Assembly (NCBI GenBank): GCA_035299025.1
Contig: DATGXK010000014.1
Coordinates: 62,001 to 126,000 of the forward strand
DNA: 64,000 bases
Source: Leadbetterella sp035299025
GTDB lineage: Bacteria > Bacteroidota > Bacteroidia > Cytophagales > Spirosomataceae
Direction of reading: 5' to 3'
In this document: positions 49,586 through 59,249 of the stretch, piece by piece
Position numbering within the stretch: the first letter of the stretch is position 1
How the letters are laid out: every line of letters begins with the position of its first letter
Made by a program: the position numbers and the translations under genes
The notes under the pieces: generated by a model
The model's database searches: none
The model's input: only the letters and a program-made list of their open reading frames with translations
What the model was told of the DNA's origin: nothing

Positions 49586-51394
49586 TTATTTTTTTATTTT
49601 CAGTCCAATAGCCTCAAGTAGGAGTGAGGCATTGAAACTTTTGCAAACCCCTTCTTTAATCAGATAGTCAAAAATAAGCTCTCCGTTGGCTGTTGAGTAC
49701 TCGAAATAAAAATTTTTGACCTTATCTGCATGTTTTGCGGAAATTTCCGATAATCGCAAATCATGCGTTGCAAGAAGTGCTATGGCGTTTTCTATTACGA
49801 GTTTTTCAAAAAGTGCCATAGAGCCTTTGAGTTTGTCTTCGGAGTTGGTCCCTCGTAGCATTTCGTCTATAAGAAATAAATGCAGTTTGTCACTTTTTAA
49901 TGCTGCCAGTACAAGCTTTATGCGTTCTATTTCTGCTTTAAAGGTCGAGGCGTTTTCATAAATAGAGTCGGTGATTCTCATATAGCAAATGGGCTCTATT
50001 CCTAGTCTTAATTTTAAACTTCCGGCGAAAACAGGAGCTCCCATATTGGCTAAAATCAGATTTATGCCGACCGTTCTCAAGAAGGTACTTTTGCCCGACA
50101 TGTTACTGCCTGTTATGAGGTTTACACGATTGTGGTTGTTAAGCTCAAAATCGTTTGAAATCGTTTGGTGCACTTTTATCAACGGATGACCTATCTGTTT
50201 TGCAGAGATGAAGCTATCGTTTTCTTGATGGAATTTTGGCAAACTCCATTTGGGATTATTGAAATACACTGTTCCTAAACTAGAGTAAAATTCCAAAACT
50301 GCGATTGCCTTAAATATTTCTTTAAAGAAATCAGGGTTCTTTCTTAGCCAGTCACTCATTTTTAAGGTCTCAATAGGCTCGAACGCCCTAGCACTTGTCA
50401 AGAAAAGCCACGCAATCATGTTTTTCCGCATTTCCAAACCCTTCACTATCAATGAAAAATCCTCTATGGGATTTTTGGATTTCAAATCAGCTCTTGGGAA
50501 GTCTTTTAAAGCCTCTTGTAAAAGTTTCGAGGTAAAATCTTCATTGGCAATTAATTCGGCGGCTTTTGAGAAGCTCTGTAATGCTCGACCTGTAACTGAT
50601 ATTCGTTCTAGATAGGGTTCTGTAATTTTTTTATTCAGGCCATTAAGATAAAAATGAAAAAGCACTAAGCCACCTATTCCGAAACCAATTCCTTGAAATT
50701 TTAGGAAATAAAAACCCACAAATAAGGCGAGCCAAACTAGCGGAACGATTTTTCCATAAAATTTCAAAAATGGCTCTAATGCCAATTTGGGCGGAACGGA
50801 GATCTGAGAAATTTCATGAGATGAATCGGCCTGTGTATTGGGAATATTGACCAAGGAAGCCAAAAAGCTCAATCGCCAAGTCGTTTTTTCTTTTAATTCG
50901 GCCGTGGTCTCTTGTTTTTTTTGTAAGATATCGGCGTCAGATTCTATTTCAATCATATTTTTTGCCAGTAGTTCTAGACCCCACCTTGTTTTGGCTCGAT
51001 TTAATAAATGAAAAAGCGAGTTTTTGCCAAATAAATCTAAGTCGGCTGAAAAAATATGGTGCGGATTCACAAAATCGCTTCCATCGTTATAAATCCTGTT
51101 CGGTTCATTGTTTAATATCCCAATTTCATTTTTTAATAGGGTCTGCTGATTGTCATTTTGATGTAAATTGTCTTCGGTTTTTTCATGATATTTCACCAAA
51201 TAATAAAATCCACCCAAAAATAAAATGAGCAAAACTCCACCGAAATAAACATTAAACTGAAAGACCTTTATCAAACACAGGAAACCAATAACCAAGAAAA
51301 CAAGTCGATAAGTGGAAGTCTTGTTGTAGGTTTTTTGCAGGATTTCTCTGTTTTCGAGAAGAGACTTTAGTTGTGTTTCGTAAAACTGTATCAT
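49586..51394 (-). CDS. Membrane-anchored MutS-like ATPase
   Basis: The 602-residue protein has the MutS lever/clamp core and C-terminal ATPase. Walker A is GSNMSGKSTFLRT (about residues 429-441); the Walker B region is HLFLIDEMLRGTNSEDK; the switch histidine is in ALLATHDLRLSEI. Unlike MutS it lacks the mismatch-recognition domain I, and it has hydrophobic pairs at about 28-66 and 205-246 that look like membrane helices. Related proteins occur in Bacteroidota; role is unproven and it is unlikely to act in ordinary mismatch repair. It is divergent from recG with only 73 bases between. Confidence 0.88.
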   Translation of the reverse strand: MIQFYETQLKSLLENREILQKTYNKTSTYRLVFLVIGFLCLIKVFQFNVYFGGVLLILFLGGFYYLVKYHEKTEDNLHQNDNQQTLLKNEIGILNNEPNRIYNDGSDFVNPHHIFSADLDLFGKNSLFHLLNRAKTRWGLELLAKNMIEIESDADILQKKQETTAELKEKTTWRLSFLASLVNIPNTQADSSHEISQISVPPKLALEPFLKFYGKIVPLVWLALFVGFYFLKFQGIGFGIGGLVLFHFYLNGLNKKITEPYLERISVTGRALQSFSKAAELIANEDFTSKLLQEALKDFPRADLKSKNPIEDFSLIVKGLEMRKNMIAWLFLTSARAFEPIETLKMSDWLRKNPDFFKEIFKAIAVLEFYSSLGTVYFNNPKWSLPKFHQENDSFISAKQIGHPLIKVHQTISNDFELNNHNRVNLITGSNMSGKSTFLRTVGINLILANMGAPVFAGSLKLRLGIEPICYMRITDSIYENASTFKAEIERIKLVLAALKSDKLHLFLIDEMLRGTNSEDKLKGSMALFEKLVIENAIALLATHDLRLSEISAKHADKVKNFYFEYSTANGELIFDYLIKEGVCKSFNASLLLEAIGLKIKK

Positions 51395-51414
51395 TTATTA
51401 ATTGGGTTGAAATT

Positions 51415-51422
51415 CAAAAATA
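51415..51422 (-). promoter_or_regulatory. -7 element TATTTTTG for the MutS-like gene
   Basis: The plus strand reads CAAAAATA, an exact match to TAnnTTTG on the minus strand, 20 bases before the start codon. No -33 element at the usual spacing. Confidence 0.45.
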
Positions 51423-51455
51423 ATTGAGAATTAATCAAATAACGGCTCAAATGTC

Positions 51456-51463
51456 TATTTTTG
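51456..51463 (+). promoter_or_regulatory. -7 element TATTTTTG directly before recG
   Basis: An exact TAnnTTTG ends only four bases before the recG ATG at 51468. If used, the recG mRNA would have virtually no leader. Confidence 0.5.
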
Positions 51464-51467
51464 TTCC

Positions 51468-53564
51468 ATGTCTTCCTTTTTTGAAACCAAAATAGAATCC
51501 CTTCGAGGTGTAGGCCCGCAAAAAGCAGAGCTTCTAAACAAAGAATTGGGCATTTTTACTTTTGCAGATTTACTCGAATATTATCCGTTTAGGCACGAAG
51601 ACCGCACGCAATTTCATCGTATATCAGATATCAAAGACGACATGTTTGCGGCTCAAATCATTGGTAGAATAACTTCGGTGGAGCTTATTGGAAGTGGCAT
51701 CGGCAAACAAAGATTGGTGGCAACTTTCCGTGATTCCACAAGCCACATGGAGTTGGTTTGGTTTCAAAGTATTACCTATTTTCAGAAATATCTCAAAGTA
51801 AATGCCGAATATGTGGTATATGGCAAGCCGGTTTGGTTTGGTGGCAATTACTCCATCAACCATCCTGAAATAGAACTGGTAAACCCTACTAATACGCAAA
51901 AGGGCTATTTTCAGGCGGTATACTCCCTTACTGAAAAACTTCGTAAACGATATATTGATAGCAAGATAATCAGCACTTGGGTGAAAAACCTGCTGGATAT
52001 TGCGTCGCCTTATATCAACGAAACGATCCCAAGTACGCTACTGAACAAGTATAGGCTGGTTCAGAAAAACTATGCCTTGAGGTGGTTTCATTTGCCCAAA
52101 ACACAAGCAGAGTTGTATCAGGCCGAACGTAGGCTAAAATTTGAAGAACTTTTTTATAATCAACTTAGGCTTATAAAGTTAAGTTTGGTTAGAAAGAACG
52201 ATTATGTTGGTCAGGTTTTTCACAAAACAGGCTTAATTACAGAATTTTATAAAAACCATCTTCCGTTCGATCTTACGGGTGCTCAGAAAAGAGTTATAAA
52301 GGAAGTTTTTGCTGATTTGAAATCGGGCAAACAAATGAACCGCCTGATTCAAGGCGATGTAGGAAGTGGTAAAACCATTGTGGCGTTTATATCTATGCTT
52401 ATGGCCATAGAGTCTGGTGCACAGGCCTGCATGATGGCTCCTACAGAAATTTTGGCACAGCAGCATTATGCCAATTTGAAAAAATACGGAGATTTGCTCA
52501 ATGTAAGAATAGAGATATTGACTGGTTCTTCAAAGAAAAAAGAGAGGTCGGTGATTCACGAAGCATTGCTCAATGGAGAATTAAATATTTTGGTAGGTAC
52601 TCATGCCTTGTTAGAAGACATTGTGCAGTTTAAAAACCTAGGGCTGTGTGTAATAGACGAACAGCACAGGTTCGGAGTGGCCCAAAGAGCCAAGCTTTGG
52701 GAGAAAAACAAAAATTTCTATCCACACATGATGGTAATGACAGCTACGCCGATTCCCCGAACCTTAGCCATGACACTTTTTGGTGACTTGGACCATTCTG
52801 AAATAGACGAAATGCCTCCGGGTCGAAAGCCCATTGTAACAGTTCATAGATACGATGCAAATAGGCTCAAAGTTTTTGAGTTTATGCGAGATGAGCTAAA
52901 AAAAGGAAGGCAGATTTACATAGTATACCCACTCATTGAGGAATCCGAGAAACTTGATTTGAAGAATCTTTTTGATGGTTATGAGTCAATTGAGAGGGCA
53001 TTTCCGGGAGTGCCACTGAGTATTGTCCATGGTAAAATGAAACCCAAGGATAAAGAATTTGAAATGCAACGTTTCAAAAAAGGTGAAACCAAAATAATGG
53101 TAGCCACAACCGTGATAGAAGTTGGAGTGGATGTACCCAACGCCAGCGTAATGGTGATAGAAAGTGCTCAGCGGTTTGGACTTTCGCAGTTGCACCAGCT
53201 TCGCGGGCGTGTGGGAAGGGGTGCTGATCAGTCGTATTGTATCTTGATGACCGACTACAAACTATCAAAAGATACCCAAAAGCGGATCCAAACAATGGTG
53301 CAGACAGAAAACGGTTTTGTGATTTCGCAAGTGGACCTTGAACTCCGTGGACCAGGCGACATGGGAGGAACTCAACAAAGTGGTCTTATAGACCTCAAAA
53401 TAGCTAACCTAGCCAAAGATGAGGGAATACTAAAAATAGCACGTGAGGAGGCCTTTAAAATTCTTCAAGCAGACCCTAACCTCGAAATGGCGGATAATCT
53501 ACCCATCAAACTGCATATTGACAAAATCAAGAACAAAGAATTGAGTTGGAATAGGATTAGTTGA
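51468..53564 (+). CDS. recG: ATP-dependent DNA helicase RecG
   Basis: The 698-residue helicase processes stalled forks and Holliday junctions. A wedge/OB domain (about residues 1-200) begins FFETKIESLRGVGPQKAELL and includes an OB strand pattern. Helicase motifs follow: Walker A QGDVGSGKTIVAF, the DExH box IDEQHRFGVAQRAKL, MTATPIPRTLAMTLFGDLD, the C-terminal GKMKPKDKEFEM, ATTVIEVGVDVPNA, and SQLHQLRGRVGRGADQSYC, all as in RecG. Start ATG at 51468; the promoter element overlaps this region, suggesting a leaderless message. Confidence 0.96.
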   Translation: MSSFFETKIESLRGVGPQKAELLNKELGIFTFADLLEYYPFRHEDRTQFHRISDIKDDMFAAQIIGRITSVELIGSGIGKQRLVATFRDSTSHMELVWFQSITYFQKYLKVNAEYVVYGKPVWFGGNYSINHPEIELVNPTNTQKGYFQAVYSLTEKLRKRYIDSKIISTWVKNLLDIASPYINETIPSTLLNKYRLVQKNYALRWFHLPKTQAELYQAERRLKFEELFYNQLRLIKLSLVRKNDYVGQVFHKTGLITEFYKNHLPFDLTGAQKRVIKEVFADLKSGKQMNRLIQGDVGSGKTIVAFISMLMAIESGAQACMMAPTEILAQQHYANLKKYGDLLNVRIEILTGSSKKKERSVIHEALLNGELNILVGTHALLEDIVQFKNLGLCVIDEQHRFGVAQRAKLWEKNKNFYPHMMVMTATPIPRTLAMTLFGDLDHSEIDEMPPGRKPIVTVHRYDANRLKVFEFMRDELKKGRQIYIVYPLIEESEKLDLKNLFDGYESIERAFPGVPLSIVHGKMKPKDKEFEMQRFKKGETKIMVATTVIEVGVDVPNASVMVIESAQRFGLSQLHQLRGRVGRGADQSYCILMTDYKLSKDTQKRIQTMVQTENGFVISQVDLELRGPGDMGGTQQSGLIDLKIANLAKDEGILKIAREEAFKILQADPNLEMADNLPIKLHIDKIKNKELSWNRIS

Positions 53565-53726
53565 GTTTTAATAGAACACATAAATAATATCGATTCGATA
53601 CAATTTTACTGCTTTTTCAAATTATGGCAAATTTTTGAAATCAGAACAAGCTTTCATTATAGCTCTAAAATGGTTTCTGAAACTATTTTTTCTATATTTA
53701 CAAACAAAAAATATTCAACCCAATAA

Positions 53727-55100
53727 ATGAAAAACTTCAATATCAATCGCCGTCATTTTCTTAAAGGAGCGGCAGCTACACTGGCTCTTAGTCACTTTGG
53801 TGTCAACGCCATGGATGTTCTGAATCCCAACAAAACCTATCGAGTTGCTTTGATAGGTACAGGTTGGTATGGCAAAAGTGACCTTTTTCGCCTCATACAA
53901 GTGGCTTCTGTAGATGTGGTGGCACTATGTGATGTAGACAAAAACATGCTCAATGCTGCCGCAGATCTGGTTTCAAAAAGACAAAGCTCAGGAAAAAGGC
54001 CAAAGCTTTACGGAGATTATCGCAAACTTCTGAAAGAGAACGAACTAGATATTGTTCTTATTGGCACGCCAGACCATTGGCATTCTCTCATGATGATAGA
54101 CGCTGTAAAAGCTGGAGCCAATGTCTACGTACAAAAGCCAATAAGTGTTGATGTAATGGAAGGTGAAGCCATGGTGGCTGCTGCAAGGAAGTACAACAAA
54201 GTGGTACAAGTAGGTACCCAGCGTAAGAGTACTCCACACCTGATTGAAGCAAAAAAGAATATCATTGACACGGGAATGCTAGGCAAAATAAAGCACGTAG
54301 AAATGTGCTGTTATTATTCGATGAGAAATAACTCTAATCCTCCTTTGGAGCCAGTTCCTGATTATTTTGATTATGAAATGTGGACTGGACCAGCACCAAT
54401 GCGACCTTATGACGGGATTCCACACATAAGGTGGTGGAGGACTTTTATGGAATATGGCAATGGTATTACGGGCGATATGTGCGTGCACATGTACGATACG
54501 GCCAGGTGGATGTTAGGTTTAGGCTGGCCGAAAAAAATAAGTGCCGTGGGGGGTATTTATATGAACAAGGAAGCCAAGTCTAACATTGCTGATACACAGA
54601 CTGCCGTTTTTGAGCATGACGAGTTGAATTGTGTTTGGACACATCGTTCATGGGGTTCTTCGCCGGACCCTGACTACCCTTGGGCATTGTTTATATATGG
54701 AGAAAAGGGTACGCTTAAGGCTTCTACAATGCGGTATGATTTTATACCTAATGGAAATAACAACGGAGAGAAAATACACAAAGATGTAGTTTATGAGAAG
54801 GAGAAATATCCAGAGGATTTAACAGAGGAGAGGATCGAGCTCAATGCTGCTCCAGCTACAAGACTACACATGTTGGATTTTCTGGCCGCTATTGAAAACA
54901 AAACAAGGCCGGTTGCCGATATTTTAGAAGGACATATTTCTACAGCATGTTGTATACTGGCAAATATCTCTATGGATCTTGGCCGTCCGGTGGTTTATGA
55001 TCCGGTAAAGAAAATTGTGGTTGGAGATAAAGAAGCTACAGCCAAACTTACAAGGAAATATCGTCAACCTTGGATACATCCTCATTATAAGAATGTATAG
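53727..55100 (+). CDS. Tat-exported Gfo/Idh/MocA-family oxidoreductase
   Basis: The 457-residue protein has a twin-arginine signal (NRRHFLKGAAATLALS) and a Rossmann NAD-binding domain (VALIGTGWYGKSDLFRL, with GTGWYGKSD as the dinucleotide loop). VALCDVDKNML and LIGTPDHWHSLMMIDAV, then VYVQKPISVDV with the conserved EKP-type lysine, are typical. The C-terminal beta-sheet domain has GDMCVHMYDTARWMLGLGWP. Sugars or sugar-derived compounds are usual substrates. Tat-exported members in Bacteroidota take part in polysaccharide breakdown. A dispersed palindrome and a terminator follow it. Confidence 0.9.
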   Translation: MKNFNINRRHFLKGAAATLALSHFGVNAMDVLNPNKTYRVALIGTGWYGKSDLFRLIQVASVDVVALCDVDKNMLNAAADLVSKRQSSGKRPKLYGDYRKLLKENELDIVLIGTPDHWHSLMMIDAVKAGANVYVQKPISVDVMEGEAMVAAARKYNKVVQVGTQRKSTPHLIEAKKNIIDTGMLGKIKHVEMCCYYSMRNNSNPPLEPVPDYFDYEMWTGPAPMRPYDGIPHIRWWRTFMEYGNGITGDMCVHMYDTARWMLGLGWPKKISAVGGIYMNKEAKSNIADTQTAVFEHDELNCVWTHRSWGSSPDPDYPWALFIYGEKGTLKASTMRYDFIPNGNNNGEKIHKDVVYEKEKYPEDLTEERIELNAAPATRLHMLDFLAAIENKTRPVADILEGHISTACCILANISMDLGRPVVYDPVKKIVVGDKEATAKLTRKYRQPWIHPHYKNV

Positions 55101-55117
55101 TTCATATTAGGGCGTAT

Positions 55118-55145
55118 AGTTGACAAATTTCAAAAGTTGTCAACT
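55118..55145. repeat. Dispersed palindrome, copy 2
   Basis: AGTTGACAAATTT, a C, then AAAAGTTGTCAACT is the same element as at 43976-44008, with one arm degraded. The right half (TCAAAAGTTGTCAACTGT) is identical over 18 bases. It lies 17 bases after the stop codon of the Gfo/Idh gene. Confidence 0.88.
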
Positions 55146-55152
55146 GTAGGCA

Positions 55153-55189
55153 AAAAAAATACCTTCGATTTTGTCGAAGGTATTTTTTT
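55153..55189. terminator. Bidirectional terminator between convergent genes
   Basis: AAAAAAATACCTTCGA (55153-55168) and TCGAAGGTATTTTTTT (55174-55189) form a perfect 16-base stem around a five-base loop, with T runs in both directions. It separates the Gfo/Idh gene from the PpiD-like gene. Confidence 0.92.
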
Positions 55190-55207
55190 AAATATTGATT
55201 TCAGATT

Positions 55208-57340
55208 TTAGAACAACTTCGCTCTATTATCTACAATTTTTGCATTTTCTCTAAGAATTTGCTCGCCTATCATACCCATACGTCCCATTCCAGTTCTTTG
55301 CTCTACTTGTTGTTTGTAAGCAGTATAATCGCTGATAGCCGGAGCTGGAGTTTTAGCGGTAGTTTCCATAACAAATACACCAGACTCACCTGCAAAAACT
55401 TTACTTCTTTGACCAGCCTTCAAGCCAAATAGTTTACCCAAAGCAATCGGGTCAAAACCTGCACTGTTCAACATTCCACTAAAGAAATTAACATCTGTTA
55501 CTGTTTCTACCAATGCACCTGCACCATATTTCTTTGAAAGAGCTACTAAATCACCTTTACCATCACCAAGTTTGGCTACGATTTTCTCAGTTTTCTTTTC
55601 GTTTCTTACTTTTACTGTTATGGCATCTTTGAAGTCCATAGCTTCAGGGCTTTCCTTATCTGCCGATGATTTCAAAGCAGCAACTACGTAAGTTTCGCCT
55701 AAAACAAAAACTCTATCCGCTACATCTCCTTCTTCAACGTCTTTTCCATAAGCCCAGTTTACTATCTCTCTGGCGTTTTGAATTGTGTTTACGTTTGTGC
55801 TGTTCGGCATTAAATTTTCGGCATTCAAAAGTGTCAATGAATTGTCTTTTTTCACCGCTGCCTCAAGGTCTTTCAGGGTCTTCACGCTTGCTCTAAGGTT
55901 TTCAGCCTTTTGGAACATTTCGTTTGAAGCTAACTCACCCACTTGAAGTTCTTTATTGATTGAAGCAAGCTTATATTTGGTATTAGATTTCGGCTCAGTT
56001 ACTTTAACAATATGGTATCCAAAGTCGGTTGTAACAAGGTTTGGTATAATTCCAGTACCAGAAAAAGCAAATACTGCTGATTCGAAAGGCTTTATCATTG
56101 CTCCGTTGTTTTGGAACGAACCTAAATCACCACCGTTTTGAGCGGTTCCATCAGTGCCATTTTGGCTCGCTAACATAGCGAAATCTGCACCAGCTTTGGC
56201 TTGGTTCAAGATATCTAAGGCTTTGGTTCTAGCGGCAGTTTTGGCACTGTCAGTCATTGTTGAATCTAATCTGATTAGTATGTGACTTGCTCTAACTGTG
56301 TATAGAGAGTCTGTATCAGTACCTTCGTATTTGTGAATACTGTAAGTATTGCCTTCTTTGAAAGGACCAACCAATGAACCTACGATAGCTGTAGAAAGTG
56401 CTGATTTTAATTCCGCAGAAAGTTCATTTGCAGATCTCAAATATGGCGTTCTAATATCGGTATTGGCACTGGCATAAGTTTGTGCATTTGGAGCGGCAGC
56501 CAATCCTTTCGCCAAGTTTCTGATTTCGGTATTTAGTGCAGCACTGTCGTCTTTTGTTGGAGTAAGTTGATATGCTACATAAGTAATACTTCTGCTGTCA
56601 AACGGAGTAAACTCTTCTTTGTGTTTGCTGTAATAATCTTTAATTTCGCTGTCTTCAACCTTCACAGTTGAATCTTGAATAGAGTAGAAGGGGACAAACA
56701 AGAATTTACCGCTAGCTTTTTCTGTATTAGCAATGTATTCGGCTTTGGCTTCTGCAGTAGTTACAAAAGAGGCTTTATTTAACAGATTAGAGTACTTTTC
56801 TCTCATTCTAATAGTTTTCAATTCTCTTTTGAAGTTATCCCACATGGCTTTTTGAGCCGCAGGCATGCTTCCACTTGTATATGACCTGATAAACTCAGCA
56901 TGCTGAGCCGCGTTGAAGTTTCCTTGTTGGTCAGAGAATTGTTGCTTAACATAAGGATGCATATTCTTTGCTCCTTGAATAAGTTCTCTCAGTTCGTCGT
57001 CAGAAACTGTAATTCCAAGTTTTTCGAATTCCTCAACGTAAACATTTTCAAAAATAAGTTTTTCCCAAACTTGTTCTCTAATCTGAGCGGTTTCTTGCTC
57101 GGTAGCGGATCTTCCAGAAGAGCTCTCAAGTTGTAATTTTTGAGCTTCAACCAAAGCCACATATTGTTGGTAGTCAACAGAGGTTCCGTTTATTTCACCA
57201 ACTTCGTTGCTTGATGAACCAAATAATCCTCCGCCTTGGTTTGAAAAGATATCGCCACCCACAATGAATAACAACAATGCCACGGCAATTACCGCTACTG
57301 CTATTCCTGATCTTTCTCTGATTTTGTTTACTATTGCCAT
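55208..57340 (-). CDS. PpiD/SurA-type periplasmic folding chaperone (peptidylprolyl isomerase)
   Basis: The 710-residue protein has an N-terminal membrane anchor (SGIAVAVIAVALLLFIVGGDIF, about residues 11-32), then a SurA_N-like chaperone domain to about residue 220 (VDYQQYVALVEAQKL, VWEKLIFENVYVEEFEKLGI). A parvulin PPIase domain follows at about 345-455 (VRASHILIRLDST, LASQNGTDGTAQNGGDLGSF, GIIPNLVTTDFGYHIVKV), then a long C-terminal region. This is the PpiD layout; PpiD helps proteins fold as they leave the Sec channel. A strong promoter lies upstream. Confidence 0.9.
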   Translation of the reverse strand: MAIVNKIRERSGIAVAVIAVALLLFIVGGDIFSNQGGGLFGSSSNEVGEINGTSVDYQQYVALVEAQKLQLESSSGRSATEQETAQIREQVWEKLIFENVYVEEFEKLGITVSDDELRELIQGAKNMHPYVKQQFSDQQGNFNAAQHAEFIRSYTSGSMPAAQKAMWDNFKRELKTIRMREKYSNLLNKASFVTTAEAKAEYIANTEKASGKFLFVPFYSIQDSTVKVEDSEIKDYYSKHKEEFTPFDSRSITYVAYQLTPTKDDSAALNTEIRNLAKGLAAAPNAQTYASANTDIRTPYLRSANELSAELKSALSTAIVGSLVGPFKEGNTYSIHKYEGTDTDSLYTVRASHILIRLDSTMTDSAKTAARTKALDILNQAKAGADFAMLASQNGTDGTAQNGGDLGSFQNNGAMIKPFESAVFAFSGTGIIPNLVTTDFGYHIVKVTEPKSNTKYKLASINKELQVGELASNEMFQKAENLRASVKTLKDLEAAVKKDNSLTLLNAENLMPNSTNVNTIQNAREIVNWAYGKDVEEGDVADRVFVLGETYVVAALKSSADKESPEAMDFKDAITVKVRNEKKTEKIVAKLGDGKGDLVALSKKYGAGALVETVTDVNFFSGMLNSAGFDPIALGKLFGLKAGQRSKVFAGESGVFVMETTAKTPAPAISDYTAYKQQVEQRTGMGRMGMIGEQILRENAKIVDNRAKLF

Positions 57341-57401
57341 TTTAATTTTAAAAAATACTGATTTTCAAATCCTTTTATTATTGTGAAAATTTTTTGAGGT
57401 G

Positions 57402-57433
57402 CAAAAATAGGAATATTCCCATTGATTATCAAA
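57402..57433 (-). promoter_or_regulatory. Promoter TTTG-N20-TATTTTTG for the PpiD-like gene
   Basis: On the minus strand TTTG (CAAA at 57430-57433) is 20 bases from TATTTTTG (CAAAAATA at 57402-57409). Both elements match the Bacteroidota consensus. The leader would be about 55 bases. Confidence 0.75.
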
Positions 57434-57473
57434 GTTTTCTAATTTGTTTTATTTTTTACAAAATTAGTGCCAC

Positions 57474-58478
57474 TCAGAAATTAGCCCCTTTTGTTTTGGT
57501 TTTTATTTTTAAGAGATACATATCTGCCGTTATAAAAAGCGTGCTGCCATCTTCGCCCCAAGCAAGATTGGCTGTAGCCGCTCCGGTCTCTATCCGGCCA
57601 ATTAGTTTGCCTTCGGGGCTTAGAATCAGCACGCCACCTGGCCCAGTTGTGAAAATATTACCTTGAAAGTCTACTTTCAGGCCGTCTGGGGCTCCTTGCA
57701 GGCCTTGCTTGTTGAGATACGAAGCATCAAACAGTAGCTTGCCAGCACCTAGACTACCATCTTTTTTGATAGGATAGGACATGATAAACGCTTTTGTGTC
57801 AGATTGAGCCACATACAATATTTTGTGGTCGGGCGACAGTGCCACACCATTGGGTCTAACCAAATCTTTTATTTCTAGAGAGACTTTTCGGTCTGGTGTA
57901 ATTCTATAAACACCGAAGTGGTCTATCTCACGACTTTTGTCATCTACAAAGTCGGGCAAACCGTAGGGTGGGTCCGTAAAGTAAATGTCGCCAGATTTTG
58001 CCTGCACTAAGTCGTTGGGGCTATTAAAGCGTTTACCGTCCCAAGTATCTGCAAGTGTAAATTTGCCCCCTTTGCCTGCCAAGGGCATTTTGCTGATTCG
58101 TCTATCGCCATGTTCACAGGCCAAAAGGTATTTTCCATCAATAGACAATGTAAGCCCATTGCTTCCGGGTTCGTTACTGTAAGGCAAAACGCCCGTGTAA
58201 CCAGATGGATTTAAGAATTCTACGATTTTTTCACCTTCTTTCCATTTGTAAATAATGTTCTTCGGTACATCTGAAAACAGCAGATAGCTTCCGTCTTTTA
58301 CCCAAATTGGTCCTTCTGACCATTCGAAACCTTCACCAAGAACCTCGAGCTGTTGGTTTACATCAATTAAAGTGGAAAGAGAAGCATCATTAGAAATGAT
58401 TTTACCAATTTTGGGTTTTTGTGCCGAAGCACCATAGGTTGTAATCATAGTAAGGAATAGGAGTCGTATTTTTTTCAT
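57474..58478 (-). CDS. Exported SMP-30/gluconolactonase-family protein
   Basis: The 334-residue protein has a signal peptide (LLFLTMITTYGASAQ) and a six-bladed beta-propeller of SMP-30 type: EGFEWSEGPIWVKDGSYLLFSD, with EWSEGPIWVKDGSYLLFSD as the first metal-ligand strand, then NGLTLSIDGKYLLACEHGDR, FNSPNDLVQAKSGDIYFTDPPYG and PDGLKVDFQGNIF. The conserved Glu, Asn and Asp for Ca/Zn are all present. It likely hydrolyses sugar lactones in the periplasm. No clear promoter is seen; the PpiD-like gene downstream has its own. Confidence 0.92.
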   Translation of the reverse strand: MKKIRLLFLTMITTYGASAQKPKIGKIISNDASLSTLIDVNQQLEVLGEGFEWSEGPIWVKDGSYLLFSDVPKNIIYKWKEGEKIVEFLNPSGYTGVLPYSNEPGSNGLTLSIDGKYLLACEHGDRRISKMPLAGKGGKFTLADTWDGKRFNSPNDLVQAKSGDIYFTDPPYGLPDFVDDKSREIDHFGVYRITPDRKVSLEIKDLVRPNGVALSPDHKILYVAQSDTKAFIMSYPIKKDGSLGAGKLLFDASYLNKQGLQGAPDGLKVDFQGNIFTTGPGGVLILSPEGKLIGRIETGAATANLAWGEDGSTLFITADMYLLKIKTKTKGANF

Positions 58479-58540
58479 TTAGGTTGAATTCTGAAATTAG
58501 AATATTACATAAAAGTATGAATTTTTGGTAAGAAACAAAA

Positions 58541-58564
58541 AAGGAAGCCGACTATGGCTTCCTT
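58541..58564 (-). terminator. Terminator of the META-like lipoprotein gene
   Basis: AAGGAAGCC (58541-58549) and GGCTTCCTT (58556-58564) form a nine-base stem. On the minus strand a T run follows, about 30 bases beyond the stop codon. Confidence 0.82.
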
Positions 58565-58594
58565 CTATTGGTTTTCAAATATCTTGGAGACTAC

Positions 58595-59116
58595 CTACTT
58601 GGCCTTTTCATAGATAAAATAGGTTCCGCCGTCACGCGATGGAGTGGTATCTTTTTTGAACCTACCTATGTGCAATTTGTCTTCTTGAATTCTAAATTCG
58701 GAAAACTCATTTAGCATGTTGAAATAATTGGTTTCGCATTCCATTAATTCCGGCGGTCCAGCCATTTTTGTACTTCCCAATGCTCCTATTTTCATTGTAC
58801 CTATTCCAGTTTTTTCGTCGTAACCTGTAATTACAAATCCACCATTGTACAAATTCACCGATGAATTACCAGACAGTCTTAGCTCATTGGGATCCGAAGA
58901 TTCGCTATTATCTTCGATTTCGAGTGTTATTTCGCGAGAGTTTGTAACAGCATAGCCACAAGGTGTGTCGATGGCATCACCTAAGAATTTGTACTTTAGA
59001 ACCCATTTGCCGATAATGCTGGTACTTACCGAAGTATCTGCAGCAACCTCAATTTTGGTACAAGAATCGATTTTCAATAAAGGCATTAATAGAAAAATTA
59101 TAAGTGCTTTGTACAT
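58595..59116 (-). CDS. Lipoprotein, META/HslJ-like or lipocalin-like domain
   Basis: The 173-residue protein starts with a hydrophobic signal with a lipobox-like SC near residue 19 (LLMPLLKIDSC), then SIIGKWVLKYKFLGD, a typical start of META/HslJ-type and lipocalin-like domains (G-x-W). Later strands include ITLEIEDNSES, NGGFVITGYDEKTG and YFIYEKAK. The MECETNYFNML segment keeps a cysteine typical of META domains. Function is unknown; the HslJ family is linked to envelope stress. The gene is monocistronic with a terminator. Confidence 0.7.
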   Translation of the reverse strand: MYKALIIFLLMPLLKIDSCTKIEVAADTSVSTSIIGKWVLKYKFLGDAIDTPCGYAVTNSREITLEIEDNSESSDPNELRLSGNSSVNLYNGGFVITGYDEKTGIGTMKIGALGSTKMAGPPELMECETNYFNMLNEFSEFRIQEDKLHIGRFKKDTTPSRDGGTYFIYEKAK

Positions 59117-59249
59117 GTTTTTAGATGTTTTTACTTTAGACCACCATTCTATCTAAAAGGTTGCAATTAGCGAAAAAAAAAATACAATTTTAAAGTAACC
59201 ATTTGCTCAATGTCAAATTAGTAATCAAATGGAAACTAAAAGATATATT

